A DNA stretch of 64,000 bases from Methylococcaceae bacterium (GTDB lineage Bacteria > Pseudomonadota > Gammaproteobacteria > Methylococcales > Methylomonadaceae). The stretch spans positions 1 to 64,000 of the forward strand of contig JAUYBL010000030.1 of assembly GCA_030693065.1 (NCBI GenBank), in the 5' to 3' direction. Both the position numbers and the translations under genes were made by a program. The notes under the pieces are model-generated. The model did not search any database, was not told the origin of the DNA, and saw only the letters and a list, made by a program, of their open reading frames with translations. Below are positions 1-9,068 of the stretch, one piece after another. Every line of letters starts with the position of its first letter. Position 1 is the stretch's first letter.

Positions 1-160
1 CGGGAGAAGGTTGGGATGAGGGGAATCTAAGTGATTGATTTTAATCTCCTCACCCCAACCCTCTCCAGCAGGAGAGGGAGTAAAATGGCTTTACAACTCA
101 TTGATTCTAAATTGTAAAAAAGTTGTGTAGATACTTATGCATCTGGAGAGGGATTTTTGC
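1..160 (+). repeat. Dispersed composite repeat, copy 1 (without the 48-bp module)
   Basis: Non-coding repeat before urtB. Bases 35-158 match the reverse complement of 56385-56512 over about 125 bp, with shared blocks such as TTGATTTTAATCTCCTCACC and GTAGATACTTATGC. Bases 1-19 match the reverse complement of the stretch just beyond the module copy at 56528-56574. The inner hairpin CCCTCTCCAGCAGGAGAGGG is self-complementary. The element probably continues past the left edge of the window. Confidence 0.8.
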
Positions 161-246
161 TTCGCGCTGAATCGTTACAGTAATTTTTGTTGTCGGCTCT
201 CACTGCCCAATGCGGTGAGAGTCTCTACCGAAGGGCTGGAGAGAAC

Positions 247-1893
247 ATGAAAGCGAAATTTTTTAAACGATGCAGTTGGCTAGTTGCAATGATATTGCTG
301 ATATTTTCTATTCCAACCATTGGCCAGGATGTATTACAGACGAATACATTTAACGACATTTTGTCAAAGCTGAAACTAGGCTCCATGCAAGAGCGCGAAC
401 AAGCCATTGACCAACTGGCAGGCAGCGGTCATGCGCGGGCACTGCCAATCGCGCAAGCCTTGCTAGACGGTAAATTGTTGCTGTTAAAAGCCGATGAAAA
501 ACTAATTATCGGCCTGGAAAATAATCAAGGCTATGATATAAGCGATGCAGTCACGGGTGAAAAATCCGGCACTGTCGCACGCGAAGCTGTCACTAAAATC
601 AACTTGACCAACAAACTCAGAGGCTCGCTGCGCAAAATTATCGGGCAGTTGGAATTAAGCGCTGTAGATCCAGCGGTGCGATTAGCGGCAGTTAAGGCGA
701 TGGCAAAAGAGGCTGATACTAATACCTTGGAACTGTTGAAGAGTCGCTCAGCAGTGGAGCCGGATGCCGACGTAAAAAAGGCCATTGCGTTGGTGTTCTT
801 ATTGCAGGACATGAATAGCGCTGATAAGGCTGTGCGTATCAAGGCAATTGACGCACTTAAAGACCATAACAGCCTGGATGCCGTCAACCAGCTCAAAGTC
901 ATGGTGGAAAAAGATGCCGACGGCCAGCCTTTGGAAGCAGATGCCGATATTAGAAACTTGGCGGAGACCGCCTTGGCAAAAATCAGTACTCGCTTAAAGA
1001 TTTACAGCTCCATCGAAACCGTGTTTTTTGGTTTAAGCCTGGGTGCCGTGCTGGTGCTGGCGGCGATAGGCTTGGCGATTACCTTTGGCGTGATGGGTAT
1101 TATCAACATGGCGCACGGCGAACTGATGATGTTGGGGGCCTACACCACTTATGTGATGCAGCAATTGTTGCCGAATCATTTGGGCGTGGCATTGATTGTG
1201 TCGATCCCGGTGGCGTTTTTGGTGGCTGCTTTAGTCGGTGTGGCTATTGAACGCGGCATTATTCGCTTTTTGTATGGTCGACCACTGGAAACCTTGTTGG
1301 CTACTTTTGGCGTCAGTTTATTTTTACAACAAACCGTGCGCTCTATTTTTTCACCCTTAAACCGCAGCGTCGCCACACCGGAATGGATGAGCGGCTCCTG
1401 GCAGATTAACGATTTTCTGTCGTTGACCTGGAACCGTTTTTATATCCTGGTGTTCTGTTTGCTAGTGTTTATCGCATTGTTGCAAATCCTTAAACATACC
1501 AAGCTGGGCTTGGAAGTGCGAGCCGTTGCGCAAAACCGCAATATGGCGAAAGCCATGGGCATCCCAACTGCTCGCGTTGATGCGATGACCTTTGGTTTAG
1601 GTTCAGGCATTGCCGGAGTCGCTGGTGTGGCTTTAAGCCAGATTACTAATGTCGGCCCCAATTTAGGTCAGGCCTATATCGTCGACTCTTTTATGGTGGT
1701 GGTATTTGGCGGGGTCGGCAATTTACTCGGCACCCTGGTGGCAGGTTTCACGCTGGGGATTGCCAATAAGTTTCTTGAGCCATTTGCTGGAGCGGTACTG
1801 GCAAAAATTCTGGTGTTGGTATTCATCATCCTATTTATTCAAAAACGCCCGCGCGGATTATTTCCGCAGAAAGGCAGATCAGCGGAGGCCTGA
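247..1893 (+). CDS. urtB: Urea ABC transporter permease UrtB
   Basis: Inner-membrane permease of the high-affinity urea ABC transporter (UrtABCDE). The protein is 548 aa from ATG 247. This start is chosen over an upstream in-frame TTG at 187 because it follows a GGAGAG-type ribosome site and opens a signal-like segment (MKAKFFKRCSWLVAMILLI). Residues about 30-250 form the soluble alpha-helical, HEAT-like N-terminal region usual for UrtB. From about residue 255 there is a LivH-type membrane domain with the GIINMAHGELMMLGAY stretch typical of branched-chain amino acid/urea permeases. urtC follows 2 nt after the stop. The substrate-binding gene urtA, normally just upstream, is not in the window. 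Confidence 0.93.
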   Translation: MKAKFFKRCSWLVAMILLIFSIPTIGQDVLQTNTFNDILSKLKLGSMQEREQAIDQLAGSGHARALPIAQALLDGKLLLLKADEKLIIGLENNQGYDISDAVTGEKSGTVAREAVTKINLTNKLRGSLRKIIGQLELSAVDPAVRLAAVKAMAKEADTNTLELLKSRSAVEPDADVKKAIALVFLLQDMNSADKAVRIKAIDALKDHNSLDAVNQLKVMVEKDADGQPLEADADIRNLAETALAKISTRLKIYSSIETVFFGLSLGAVLVLAAIGLAITFGVMGIINMAHGELMMLGAYTTYVMQQLLPNHLGVALIVSIPVAFLVAALVGVAIERGIIRFLYGRPLETLLATFGVSLFLQQTVRSIFSPLNRSVATPEWMSGSWQINDFLSLTWNRFYILVFCLLVFIALLQILKHTKLGLEVRAVAQNRNMAKAMGIPTARVDAMTFGLGSGIAGVAGVALSQITNVGPNLGQAYIVDSFMVVVFGGVGNLLGTLVAGFTLGIANKFLEPFAGAVLAKILVLVFIILFIQKRPRGLFPQKGRSAEA

Positions 1894-1895
1894 AA

Positions 1896-2987
1896 ATGTA
1901 CAAATCATGGTGGGTTAATGACAAAACAGGCAGCGCGGTAATGCTGACTCTTGTGGCAGTGACGTTGATTATTCCGGTGTGTAATCTGTTATCGCCAGTG
2001 GATTCGCCGCTGCATTTTTCAGCTTATACGGTGTCGTTGCTTGGCAAATACATCACCTTTGCTTTGTTGGGCTTATCGCTCGATTTGGTCTGGGGTTATG
2101 CCGGGATATTGGTGCTGGGGCAGGGGGCGTTTTTTGCGCTGGGCGGTTATGCCATGGGCATGTATTTAATGCGCCAAATTGGTAATCGCGGCGTCTACGG
2201 CGACCCGCTGTTACCGGATTTTATGGTGTTTTTAAGCTGGAAAGAACTGCCTTGGTACTGGCTGGGTTTTGATCACTTTTGGTTTGCGATGCTGATGGTG
2301 GTGCTGGCGCCGGGCATCTTGGCCTTTGTATTCGGCTGGCTGGCATTTCGATCCAGAGTGACAGGTGTGTATTTATCCATCATCACCCAGGCGCTTACTT
2401 ACGCCTTATTACTGGCATTCTTTCGCAATGAAATGGGCTTTGGCGGCAACAATGGCTTGACCGATTTTAAAGATATTTTAGGTTTTAATATTCAGTCCGA
2501 AAACGTTCGGTCAATGTTGTTGATGTTGTCGGGTGTAAGTTTAATCACCGCGTTTATGGTCTGTCGCTGGTTGGTCAATACCAAGTTGGGACGTGTGGTG
2601 ACGGCAATACGCGATCAGGAATCCCGGGTTCGATTTTTGGGTTACCGCGTTGAAATGTTCAAACTCTGGTTATTTGTATTCGCTGCGATGCTGGCCGGAA
2701 TTGCCGGTGCCTTGTATGTGCCGCAGGTAGGTATCATTAATCCCAGCGAATTCTCACCGCTAAATTCCCTGGAAATTGTCATTTGGGTCGCGATAGGCGG
2801 GCGCGGTACATTAGTCGGCGCGATTATCGGTGCCATATTGGTTAATTACAGTAAAACCGTATTAACTGGTTTACTGCCGGAAATATGGCTATTTACCTTG
2901 GGTGCGGTGTTCATACTGGTGACCTTGTTATTGCCGGACGGCATCGTCGGCTTACTGCGCCGTTATCGTAAGGAGCAAAGCGCATGA
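1896..2987 (+). CDS. urtC: Urea ABC transporter permease UrtC
   Basis: Second permease of the urea transporter, 363 aa, LivM-type. Several hydrophobic segments and the block LGLSLDLVWGYAGILVLGQGAFFALGGYAMG (described here by its key residues GYAGxLxLGQGAFFALGGY, about 60-80) are characteristic of UrtC. The C-terminal part (IWVAIGGRGTLVGAIIGA) is the conserved EAA-like loop that contacts the ATPases. The stop overlaps the start of urtD by 4 nt, so the two are translationally coupled. Confidence 0.93.
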   Translation: MYKSWWVNDKTGSAVMLTLVAVTLIIPVCNLLSPVDSPLHFSAYTVSLLGKYITFALLGLSLDLVWGYAGILVLGQGAFFALGGYAMGMYLMRQIGNRGVYGDPLLPDFMVFLSWKELPWYWLGFDHFWFAMLMVVLAPGILAFVFGWLAFRSRVTGVYLSIITQALTYALLLAFFRNEMGFGGNNGLTDFKDILGFNIQSENVRSMLLMLSGVSLITAFMVCRWLVNTKLGRVVTAIRDQESRVRFLGYRVEMFKLWLFVFAAMLAGIAGALYVPQVGIINPSEFSPLNSLEIVIWVAIGGRGTLVGAIIGAILVNYSKTVLTGLLPEIWLFTLGAVFILVTLLLPDGIVGLLRRYRKEQSA

Positions 2988-3796
2988 ATTCATTCATAGT
3001 TAATTTGGTTCCAGATAATAACAGCAACGTCGATCTGAGCAGTGTGCTGGATACTCGGCATGGCCCGATACTTTATCTTGAAGATGTCAGTGTCAGTTTT
3101 GATGGCTTTAAGGCGCTCAATCACCTGTCACTTTATATCGATGCCGGAGAATTACGTTGTTTGATCGGTCCAAACGGCGCGGGTAAAACCACCTTGATGG
3201 ACGTGATCACCGGCAAAACCCGTCCGGATACCGGTTCGGTGTTCTTTGGTCAAACCATCGATTTGTTAGAGCTTGATGAACCGGCCATTGCTCAGGCCGG
3301 TATTTGTCGTAAATTTCAAAAGCCCAGTGTTTTCGATGCGCTGACCGTATTTGAAAACCTGGAGCTGGCGCTTAAATGCGACAAGCGTACCTGGCCGACC
3401 TTGTTTCATCGACTTAATGAAGAGCAGCGCGATCGCATCCACAGTGTTTTACAAACGATTGGTTTACCGGAATTGGTGAAACAACCGGCCGGAATATTGT
3501 CCCACGGCCAAAAACAGTGGCTGGAAATCGGCATGCTACTGATGCAGGAACCCAAAGTGATGCTGGTCGACGAACCCATTGCCGGGATGACTCATCAGGA
3601 AGTGGAACGTACCGCTGAATTGCTGTTGTCATTGCAAGGCAAGCATTCGATTGTGGTTGTCGAACACGATATGGAATTTGTGCGCAGTATTGCTCGCAAA
3701 GTCACGGTACTGCATGAAGGGTCGGTACTCACGGAAGGCACGATGGATGAAGTGCAAAACGATCCGCGCGTCATTCAAGTTTATCTGGGGGGCTAA
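2984..3796 (+). CDS. urtD: Urea ABC transporter ATP-binding protein UrtD
   Basis: ATPase of the urea importer, 270 aa. It has a Walker A motif (GPNGAGKTT, about residues 63-71), the UrtD-type signature LSHGQKQWLEIGMLL, a Walker B motif (VMLVDEPIAGMT) and the switch histidine in VEHDMEFV. About 25 residues precede the usual start of the ABC domain; a later start is possible, but ATG 2984 overlaps the urtC stop in the ATGA arrangement. The last base of its stop is the first base of the urtE start. Confidence 0.93.
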   Translation: MNSFIVNLVPDNNSNVDLSSVLDTRHGPILYLEDVSVSFDGFKALNHLSLYIDAGELRCLIGPNGAGKTTLMDVITGKTRPDTGSVFFGQTIDLLELDEPAIAQAGICRKFQKPSVFDALTVFENLELALKCDKRTWPTLFHRLNEEQRDRIHSVLQTIGLPELVKQPAGILSHGQKQWLEIGMLLMQEPKVMLVDEPIAGMTHQEVERTAELLLSLQGKHSIVVVEHDMEFVRSIARKVTVLHEGSVLTEGTMDEVQNDPRVIQVYLGG

Positions 3797-4578
3797 TGCT
3801 AAATATAAGCGGTTTACAACAATATTACGGTGCCAGTCATACCCTATGGGATTTGAATTTGCATATCCCGGCTGGTAGCTGCGTGTGTTTGATGGGTCGC
3901 AACGGCGTGGGTAAAACCACCTTGCTGAAAACCCTGATGGGACTGATCCCAGCTCAAGAGGGCAGTATTTTATTCGATGGCTTGGAGTTAAATCGCGCCA
4001 AAGCCGAAACACGCGCCGAACTGGGGATTGGTTATGTGCCGCAAGGTCGCGAGATCTTTCCATTGCTGACAGTTGAGGAAAATCTTAAAACCGGTTTACG
4101 CGCCGCGCACAAAAACGGTGTCAAAAAAGTACCTGAGTCTATTTACGAGATTTTCCCGGTGCTTAAACAGATGCTCAAACGACGCGGCGGTGACTTGTCC
4201 GGCGGCCAGCAACAACAGTTGGCTATCGGCCGGGCATTAGTGTTAAATCCAAGATTGCTGATTCTGGATGAACCCACCGAAGGCATTCAACCCAATATTG
4301 TCAGCGAAATCGGTGATGTAATTATTCGCCTCAATCGTTCTCGCGGTACGCCTATCTCAATGCCTAAAGCCAATCCCAATGCTTTGGGGGAAGTGCATGA
4401 GGCGATAGCAAAAATCAACCACGACTTAGGTGTAACGGTTTTATTGGTAGAACAAAAACTTCCTTTTGCTCGTAAGGTAGCGGATCAATTCTGTATCATG
4501 GATCGCGGTCGCACAGTTGCCTCGGGAATTATGAACGAGCTGAGCGACGACATGGTGAAACGCTATCTAACGGTATAA
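3796..4578 (+). CDS. urtE: Urea ABC transporter ATP-binding protein UrtE, with an insertion
   Basis: Second ATPase of the urea importer, 260 aa. Visible motifs are Walker A (GRNGVGKTT, residues 34-42), the signature LSGGQQQQLAIGRAL (134-148), Walker B (LLILDEPTEGIQPNI, 154-168) and LLVEQ at 216-220. UrtE is usually about 230 aa. Here roughly 26 extra residues (about 181-206, starting RSRGTPISMPKANPN) lie between the helix after Walker B and the strand leading to the LLVEQ switch region. All catalytic motifs are intact, so the protein is probably active. It ends 12 nt before the ribosome site region of the ureJ-like gene. Confidence 0.9.
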   Translation: MLNISGLQQYYGASHTLWDLNLHIPAGSCVCLMGRNGVGKTTLLKTLMGLIPAQEGSILFDGLELNRAKAETRAELGIGYVPQGREIFPLLTVEENLKTGLRAAHKNGVKKVPESIYEIFPVLKQMLKRRGGDLSGGQQQQLAIGRALVLNPRLLILDEPTEGIQPNIVSEIGDVIIRLNRSRGTPISMPKANPNALGEVHEAIAKINHDLGVTVLLVEQKLPFARKVADQFCIMDRGRTVASGIMNELSDDMVKRYLTV

Positions 4579-4596
4579 ATCAATAAAGGAATGGTT

Positions 4597-5172
4597 ATGA
4601 AAACTAAAATATGCAGTGTTGTTTCAGGGGTACTGTTGTTCTGGTGTTTGTCCGCCGAAGCGCATACCGGCGCCGGTGCGGTACATTACTTTGTGGATGG
4701 CGTGCTGCATCCGCTACAGGGCGCCGATCATTTGTTGGTGATGATAGCGATAGGTCTTAGCGCAGCGATGATAGGCGGACACGCATTGTGGCTGTTGCCG
4801 GGCATTTTTTTAGTCATGATGATGGCTGGCGCCGGACTGCATGTTGCCGGATTAACAATCAACTCTGCAGAAACCTGGGTGGCTTTGTCGGTACTGATGT
4901 CAAGTGTGATGGTCTGGCGACAACGGCAATTGCCGATAGCATTCGCCGCGAGTTTGGCGGCGTTATTTGCTTTAATTCATGGCTATGTCCATGCTGCAGA
5001 AGCAGGTTCTTCTTTGACCAGCTATGCCACAGGATTTTTACTGACTACAGCCGTTTTGCATGGCATTGGTATCGGCATGGGTTTACTCAGTGGCGTCAAA
5101 TTAACCATGATCAGGATTATTTTTGCGATGGCCTGCACCGTTGTCGGCACGAGCTTGTTGGCAGGCATTTAA
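4597..5172 (+). CDS. ureJ: HupE/UreJ family membrane protein (nickel/urease accessory)
   Basis: Predicted nickel permease of the HupE/UreJ family, 191 aa from ATG 4597. An upstream in-frame ATG at 4591 directly abuts the AAAGGA ribosome site, so the second ATG has the better spacing. It has an N-terminal signal sequence ending near AEA, then the family signature with HPLQGADHLLVMIAIGLSA. Six or so hydrophobic helices follow, with histidines in the sixth (HGYVHA, LHGIGIGMG). Its place between the urea transporter and ureD suggests it feeds Ni2+ to urease assembly. Confidence 0.85.
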   Translation: MKTKICSVVSGVLLFWCLSAEAHTGAGAVHYFVDGVLHPLQGADHLLVMIAIGLSAAMIGGHALWLLPGIFLVMMMAGAGLHVAGLTINSAETWVALSVLMSSVMVWRQRQLPIAFAASLAALFALIHGYVHAAEAGSSLTSYATGFLLTTAVLHGIGIGMGLLSGVKLTMIRIIFAMACTVVGTSLLAGI

Positions 5173-5176
5173 GCTA

Positions 5177-6025
5177 ATGTTTACCGACATGGATGCCAGT
5201 AATCTTAATAGTTCGGGCTGCGGTTCAGGCTGGGAAGCCCGATTAAAATTGGGTTTTGTGGCTAAAAACGGCAAAACCGTATTGGCTCAGCGCGACCATT
5301 ACGGTCCGTTAACCGTGCAGCGGCCGTTTTATCCGGAAGGCGGCGTCTGTCATGTCTATGTGCTGCACCCACCGGGTGGCATCGTCGCTGGCGACCGTCT
5401 GTCGATTTCGGCGAGCGCGGCGGCTGAAAGCCAAGCGTTAATCACCACCCCGGCGGCAGGCAAGTTTTACCGCAGCGGCGGCGCACAGGCCAGTCAGTCG
5501 GTCTCGTTAAATGTCGCGAGCCATGCGACCCTGGAATGGCTGCCGCAAGAAACCATTATTTATGAAGGCGCGCGCCTTGTCTCCACTATGAATATCGAAC
5601 TTGAGGCAGAAGCCGGTTTTATCGGTTGGGAAGTGTTGGCACTGGGCAGACCGGCATCCGGCGAAGGCTTCGACAGTGGCGAGGCTACTCTGAATTGGCG
5701 AATTAGCCGGGCAGGGCAACTGTTTTATCAGGAGCGGCTGTGCATTGATGCCAATGCCTTTGCCGCACGTTGGGGATTGAATGGCGCTTCAGCCTGTGGA
5801 ACATTATTTGCCTGCCCCATTTCACTCGCTCATCTGGAAGCCGTGCAGCAGTTGATTGGCGAGCACCCCAATCGCGGCGTAACCCGCATTGACGATATGC
5901 TGATTTGCCGGGCCATTGATGCCCGCGCCGACCGATTGCGGGACTTTTTTCAACAAGTTTGGCAGTTAATCAGAAACGACATCGTTCATCGTCCGGCATG
6001 CGCCCCGCGCATCTGGGCCACTTAA
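5177..6025 (+). CDS. ureD: Urease accessory protein UreD
   Basis: Urease maturation scaffold (UreD/UreH), 282 aa. It binds apo-urease and, with UreF and UreG, directs nickel insertion and lysine carbamylation. Recognisable blocks are ARLKLGFVAKNGKTVLAQRDHYGPLTVQRPFY (key residues RDHYGPLxVQRPFYPEG), HPPGGIVAGD, and TPAAGKFYRS near residues 90-105, all typical of the family. The reading frame is open further upstream, but ATG 5177 lies just after the ureJ stop, giving a normal family length. ureA begins 12 nt downstream. Confidence 0.93.
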   Translation: MFTDMDASNLNSSGCGSGWEARLKLGFVAKNGKTVLAQRDHYGPLTVQRPFYPEGGVCHVYVLHPPGGIVAGDRLSISASAAAESQALITTPAAGKFYRSGGAQASQSVSLNVASHATLEWLPQETIIYEGARLVSTMNIELEAEAGFIGWEVLALGRPASGEGFDSGEATLNWRISRAGQLFYQERLCIDANAFAARWGLNGASACGTLFACPISLAHLEAVQQLIGEHPNRGVTRIDDMLICRAIDARADRLRDFFQQVWQLIRNDIVHRPACAPRIWAT

Positions 6026-6037
6026 CACGGAAACATC

Positions 6038-6340
6038 ATGCAGCTGACACCACGCGAAAAAGACAAATTATTGCTATTTACCGCGGCTTTACTGGCAGAG
6101 CGCCGCCTTGCCCGCGGAGTTAAATTAAATTACCCGGAAGCGGTGGCATATATTTCAGCGGCCATCATGGAAGGCGCCCGAGACGGCCGCACCGTTGCTG
6201 AACTGATGGCCTATGGCCGCACCTTGCTTAGCCGGGACGATGTGATGGATGGCATTCCGGAAATGCTGCACGATGTACAAGTGGAGGCGACTTTTCCGGA
6301 TGGCACCAAATTGGTGACGGTGCATGATCCGATTGTTTAA
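6038..6340 (+). CDS. ureA: Urease subunit gamma UreA
   Basis: Smallest structural subunit of nickel urease, 100 aa, the normal length for a separate gamma subunit. It begins [23 protein letters not shown] and contains [24 protein letters not shown], both diagnostic (only key residues quoted). The C-terminus [20 protein letters not shown] is the standard ending. A 93-nt gap holding a small palindrome (6364-6391) separates it from ureB, although these genes usually lie closer. Confidence 0.95.
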   Translation: MQLTPREKDKLLLFTAALLAERRLARGVKLNYPEAVAYISAAIMEGARDGRTVAELMAYGRTLLSRDDVMDGIPEMLHDVQVEATFPDGTKLVTVHDPIV

Positions 6341-6363
6341 GCAGGTTAATACCTTTTGCGTAG

Positions 6364-6391
6364 GCTGGGTAGAGCGCTAGCGAAACCCAGC
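6364..6391. repeat. Short palindromic (REP-like) repeat between ureA and ureB
   Basis: The arms GCTGGGT (6364-6370) and ACCCAGC (6385-6391) are perfect inverted repeats around a 14-nt loop. It sits in the 93-nt ureA-ureB spacer and could form an RNA hairpin within the operon transcript, with possible effects on mRNA stability or polarity. Confidence 0.6.
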
Positions 6392-6433
6392 AATGGACTC
6401 GAAAAACACCAATAAATTGCCAAGGAGCCAACT

Positions 6434-6751
6434 ATGATCCCCGGAGAAATCCTCCCCGCCGACGGCGACATTGAACTCAACGCCGGTCGGCCGACTGTCA
6501 CCGTGCTGGTGGCCAACAGCGGCGATAGGCCTATTCAGGTCGGTTCACATTATCATTTTTATGAAACCAATTTGGCTTTGCATTTCGATCGGGATTTAAG
6601 TCGAGGCTATCGATTGGATATTGCGGCCGGAACTGCCGTGCGTTTTGAACCCGGTCAGCAGCGCGAAGTGCAGTTGGTTGCGTTTGCCGGGCATCGCCGG
6701 GTGTATGGGTTTAGGGGTGACATTATGGGCGCGTTGGAGGAGCAGTCATGA
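6434..6751 (+). CDS. ureB: Urease subunit beta UreB
   Basis: Beta structural subunit of urease, 105 aa, usual length. It starts [20 protein letters not shown] and has [23 protein letters not shown] and [28 protein letters not shown], all hallmark blocks. A good ribosome site, AAGGAG, lies at 6422-6427, 6 nt before the ATG. It overlaps ureC by 4 nt. Confidence 0.95.
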   Translation: MIPGEILPADGDIELNAGRPTVTVLVANSGDRPIQVGSHYHFYETNLALHFDRDLSRGYRLDIAAGTAVRFEPGQQREVQLVAFAGHRRVYGFRGDIMGALEEQS

Positions 6752-8451
6752 GCAAAATCAGTCGTCAAGCTTATGCCGACATGTTCGGCCCCACTACCGG
6801 CGACCGGGTGCGGCTGGCAGATAGTGAATTATTTTTAGAAGTGGAAGCCGATTACACCGTCTACGGCGACGAAGTGAAATTCGGCGGCGGCAAGGTAATC
6901 CGCGACGGCATGGGCCAAAGCCAGCTTGATTCATCCGTCGCAGTGGATTTGGTTATCACTAACGCGCTGATCGTCGATTACTGGGGCGTCGTCAAAGCCG
7001 ATGTTGGCGTCAAACACGGTCGTATTGCTGCAATCGGTAAGGCCGGTAATCCTGATATTCAACCGGGTGTAAACATTGTCATCGGTCCCGGTACCGAAGT
7101 GATTGCAGGGGAAGGTCAAATTCTCACTGCGGGTGGGATCGATGCCCATATTCATTTTATTTGTCCGCAACAAATCGAAGAAGCGCTGTGCTCCGGGGTA
7201 ACCACCATGATCGGCGGCGGCACTGGACCGGCAACCGGTACCAACGCGACCACTTGTACGCCGGGGCCTTGGTATGTTCACCAAATGTTAAAAGCGCTGG
7301 ATGGCTTTCCAATGAATTTTGGCTTGTTGGGGAAAGGTAATGCCAGTTTACCGGGCGCGTTGGAAGAACAAATCCACGCCGGGGCGATGGGCTTAAAACT
7401 GCATGAAGATTGGGGCACCACACCTGCAGCGATCGATTGCTGCTTAAGTGTGGCAGATCGTTACGATGTGCAGGTCGCTATCCACACCGATACTTTGAAT
7501 GAATCCGGTTTCGTTGAAGACACCTTTGCCGCCTTCAAAGGCCGCACCATTCATACCTATCACACCGAAGGCGCAGGCGGCGGTCATGCGCCGGACATCA
7601 TTAAAGCTTGCGGGCTGAGCAATGTATTGCCGTCGTCTACTAACCCGACCCGTCCGTATACCGTTAATACCGTCGACGAACATCTGGACATGTTGATGGT
7701 CTGTCATCACCTTGATCCCAGCATTCCGGAAGACGTGGCTTTCGCTGAATCGCGTATTCGCCGTGAAACCATCGCCGCCGAGGATATTCTTCATGATTTA
7801 GGCGCGTTTTCGATGATTTCCTCAGATTCGCAAGCCATGGGCCGAGTCGGTGAAGTGATTATCCGCACCTGGCAAACCGCACATAAAATGAAAGTGCAGC
7901 GCGGCAGTCTGGCTGATGATCCCAGTCGTCATGACAACTTCCGCATTAAACGTTACATCGCCAAGTACACTATTAATCCAGCCATCAGCCACGGCATTTC
8001 TCATGAAGTCGGCTCCATCGAAGTCGGCAAACTGGCTGATTTGGTTTTGTGGCAACCGGCGTTTTTTGGTGTCAAACCCAGTCTGATTTTAAAAGGCGGC
8101 ATGATCGCCGCCGCGCCCATGGGGGATGCCAATGCCTCAATCCCCACGCCGCAGCCGGTGCATTACCGGCCGATGTTTGGTGGATTTGGTATGGCGGCGT
8201 CCAGCACCTCGATGTTTTTCTTACCTCAAGTGGCAGCCGATGCCGTAGTTATCGCTAAGTTGGGCTTGGGAAAACAGGTTGGTATTGTTAAAAATACTCG
8301 CAATATCGGCAAAAAGGATTTGAAGTTAAATGACTACCAGCCGAATATCGAGGTCGATCCGCAAACGTATCAAGTCAGGGCAGATGGGCAGTTATTAACG
8401 TGTGAACCGGCGGTGGTATTGCCTTTTGCTCAGCGGTATTTTTTGTTTTGA
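6748..8451 (+). CDS. ureC: Urease catalytic subunit alpha UreC
   Basis: Catalytic subunit of nickel urease (urea + water to ammonia and carbamate), 567 aa, full length. Active-site elements are visible. HIHFICPQQ holds the first metal histidines. [12 protein letters not shown] contains the lysine that is carbamylated to bridge the two nickels. [10 protein letters not shown] and [16 protein letters not shown] give further ligands. [20 protein letters not shown] is the mobile flap with its cysteine and general-acid histidine. [12 protein letters not shown] supplies the last aspartate. No key residue is missing. It ends the ureDABC block; ureEFG follow only after a 1.4 kb repeat-bearing insertion. 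Confidence 0.97.
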   Translation: MSKISRQAYADMFGPTTGDRVRLADSELFLEVEADYTVYGDEVKFGGGKVIRDGMGQSQLDSSVAVDLVITNALIVDYWGVVKADVGVKHGRIAAIGKAGNPDIQPGVNIVIGPGTEVIAGEGQILTAGGIDAHIHFICPQQIEEALCSGVTTMIGGGTGPATGTNATTCTPGPWYVHQMLKALDGFPMNFGLLGKGNASLPGALEEQIHAGAMGLKLHEDWGTTPAAIDCCLSVADRYDVQVAIHTDTLNESGFVEDTFAAFKGRTIHTYHTEGAGGGHAPDIIKACGLSNVLPSSTNPTRPYTVNTVDEHLDMLMVCHHLDPSIPEDVAFAESRIRRETIAAEDILHDLGAFSMISSDSQAMGRVGEVIIRTWQTAHKMKVQRGSLADDPSRHDNFRIKRYIAKYTINPAISHGISHEVGSIEVGKLADLVLWQPAFFGVKPSLILKGGMIAAAPMGDANASIPTPQPVHYRPMFGGFGMAASSTSMFFLPQVAADAVVIAKLGLGKQVGIVKNTRNIGKKDLKLNDYQPNIEVDPQTYQVRADGQLLTCEPAVVLPFAQRYFLF

Positions 8452-8485
8452 TTTTTTTAAAATAATTCAGCACGAAGTCCATGAT

Positions 8486-8523
8486 TCCTCTCCTGCTGGA
8501 GAGGGTAGGGTGAGGAGAATCAA
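8486..8523 (-). repeat. Fragment of the dispersed composite repeat
   Basis: The stretch holding CCTCTCCTGCTGGAGAGGG and GGTGAGGAGAATC matches bases about 45-85 of the window in reverse orientation and 56465-56505 in the same orientation. Only the central hairpin part of the element is present, 35 bp after the ureC stop. Confidence 0.65.
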
Positions 8524-8587
8524 AAGGGTTTTTAACGTGGACTAAAAAGGTCTTTGTTTGGCCTGATTATTAATAATTAGTTGGTAG

Positions 8588-8613
8588 GTCGGGTTAGCGC
8601 AGCGTAACCCGAC
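8588..8613. repeat. REP-like palindrome GTCGGGTTA/TAACCCGAC
   Basis: Perfect 9-bp inverted arms (8588-8596 and 8605-8613) flank an 8-nt GC-rich loop. The form is typical of short intergenic repeats. It could act as a transcript-end hairpin after ureC, but there is no following T run. Confidence 0.65.
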
Positions 8614-8640
8614 ATGAAGCGATTAGTGTATTGGAAACCT

Positions 8641-8903
8641 TTATTTTTAATGTGTCGCTATCGCGACGGATTATTTAGATGTCGGTTCTCGGACCGACAG
8701 CCGAGATACTTTCTTTTGCTTCGCCAAAAGAAAGTATCCAAAGAAAAGGCGACCCGGATTCCGCCTTTATCCTGCGCTTCTCACTTTTGACGAGGGTTTT
8801 CAGAAGGGGCTTCCCAGCCCCTCTGAAAACGAGCGGCATCCCTGCCGCTCCCCTAACGGGCTGATCCCGCCAAAAGCTCCGATGCTCGGGGCGGAATAAC
8901 GGG
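8641..8903 (+). repeat. Long inverted repeat, left arm
   Basis: About 263 bp that reappear in reverse orientation at 9558-9866. Shared blocks include GTCGCTATCGCGAC at the outer end, AAAGAAAGTA, GGCGACCCGGATTCCGCC, TGACGAGGGTTTTCAGAAG and GATGCTCGGGGCG at the inner end. This copy lacks the 48-bp module present in the right arm. The two arms enclose one small lipoprotein gene. Confidence 0.85.
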
Positions 8904-8964
8904 AATAATCCCGTCACTTGACGAAAGACTGATATTGAATTTTGCAAGACAGATTTATGAATAC

Positions 8965-9017
8965 TGTAGGATGCTGCCGACGAAGGAGGAGCATCACCAA
9001 GTTCAGCACATCCTACG
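8965..9017. repeat. GTAGGATG-type short repeat
   Basis: GTAGGATG at 8966-8973 and CATCCTAC at 9009-9016 form inverted ends around about 35 nt that include a GATGCT/AGCATC inner pair. The same terminal words form the palindrome at 17750-17786, so it is a dispersed family in this genome. Confidence 0.6.
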
Positions 9018-9068
9018 GACTGTGGCAGTGAAAACATCATTCACAACGCACAATGTGTTGGAATCCAG

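Larger units (their letters stand above)
8452..9068. other. Gene-free stretch filled with repeats (3' of ureC)
   Basis: No credible gene is seen. It contains a fragment of the dispersed composite repeat (8486-8523), a GTCGGGTTA palindrome (8588-8613), the left arm of a long inverted repeat (8641-8903), and a GTAGGATG-type repeat (8965-9017). Open frames across it are products of the repeat sequence. Confidence 0.75.

Noticed and set aside
8675-9040. Minus-strand open frame of 121 aa over the left arm of the inverted repeat, and the matching frame at 9562-9906
   Set aside because: The two frames share sequence only because they lie on two copies of the same repeat. There is no ribosome site, no recognisable domain, and composition is like the repeat.
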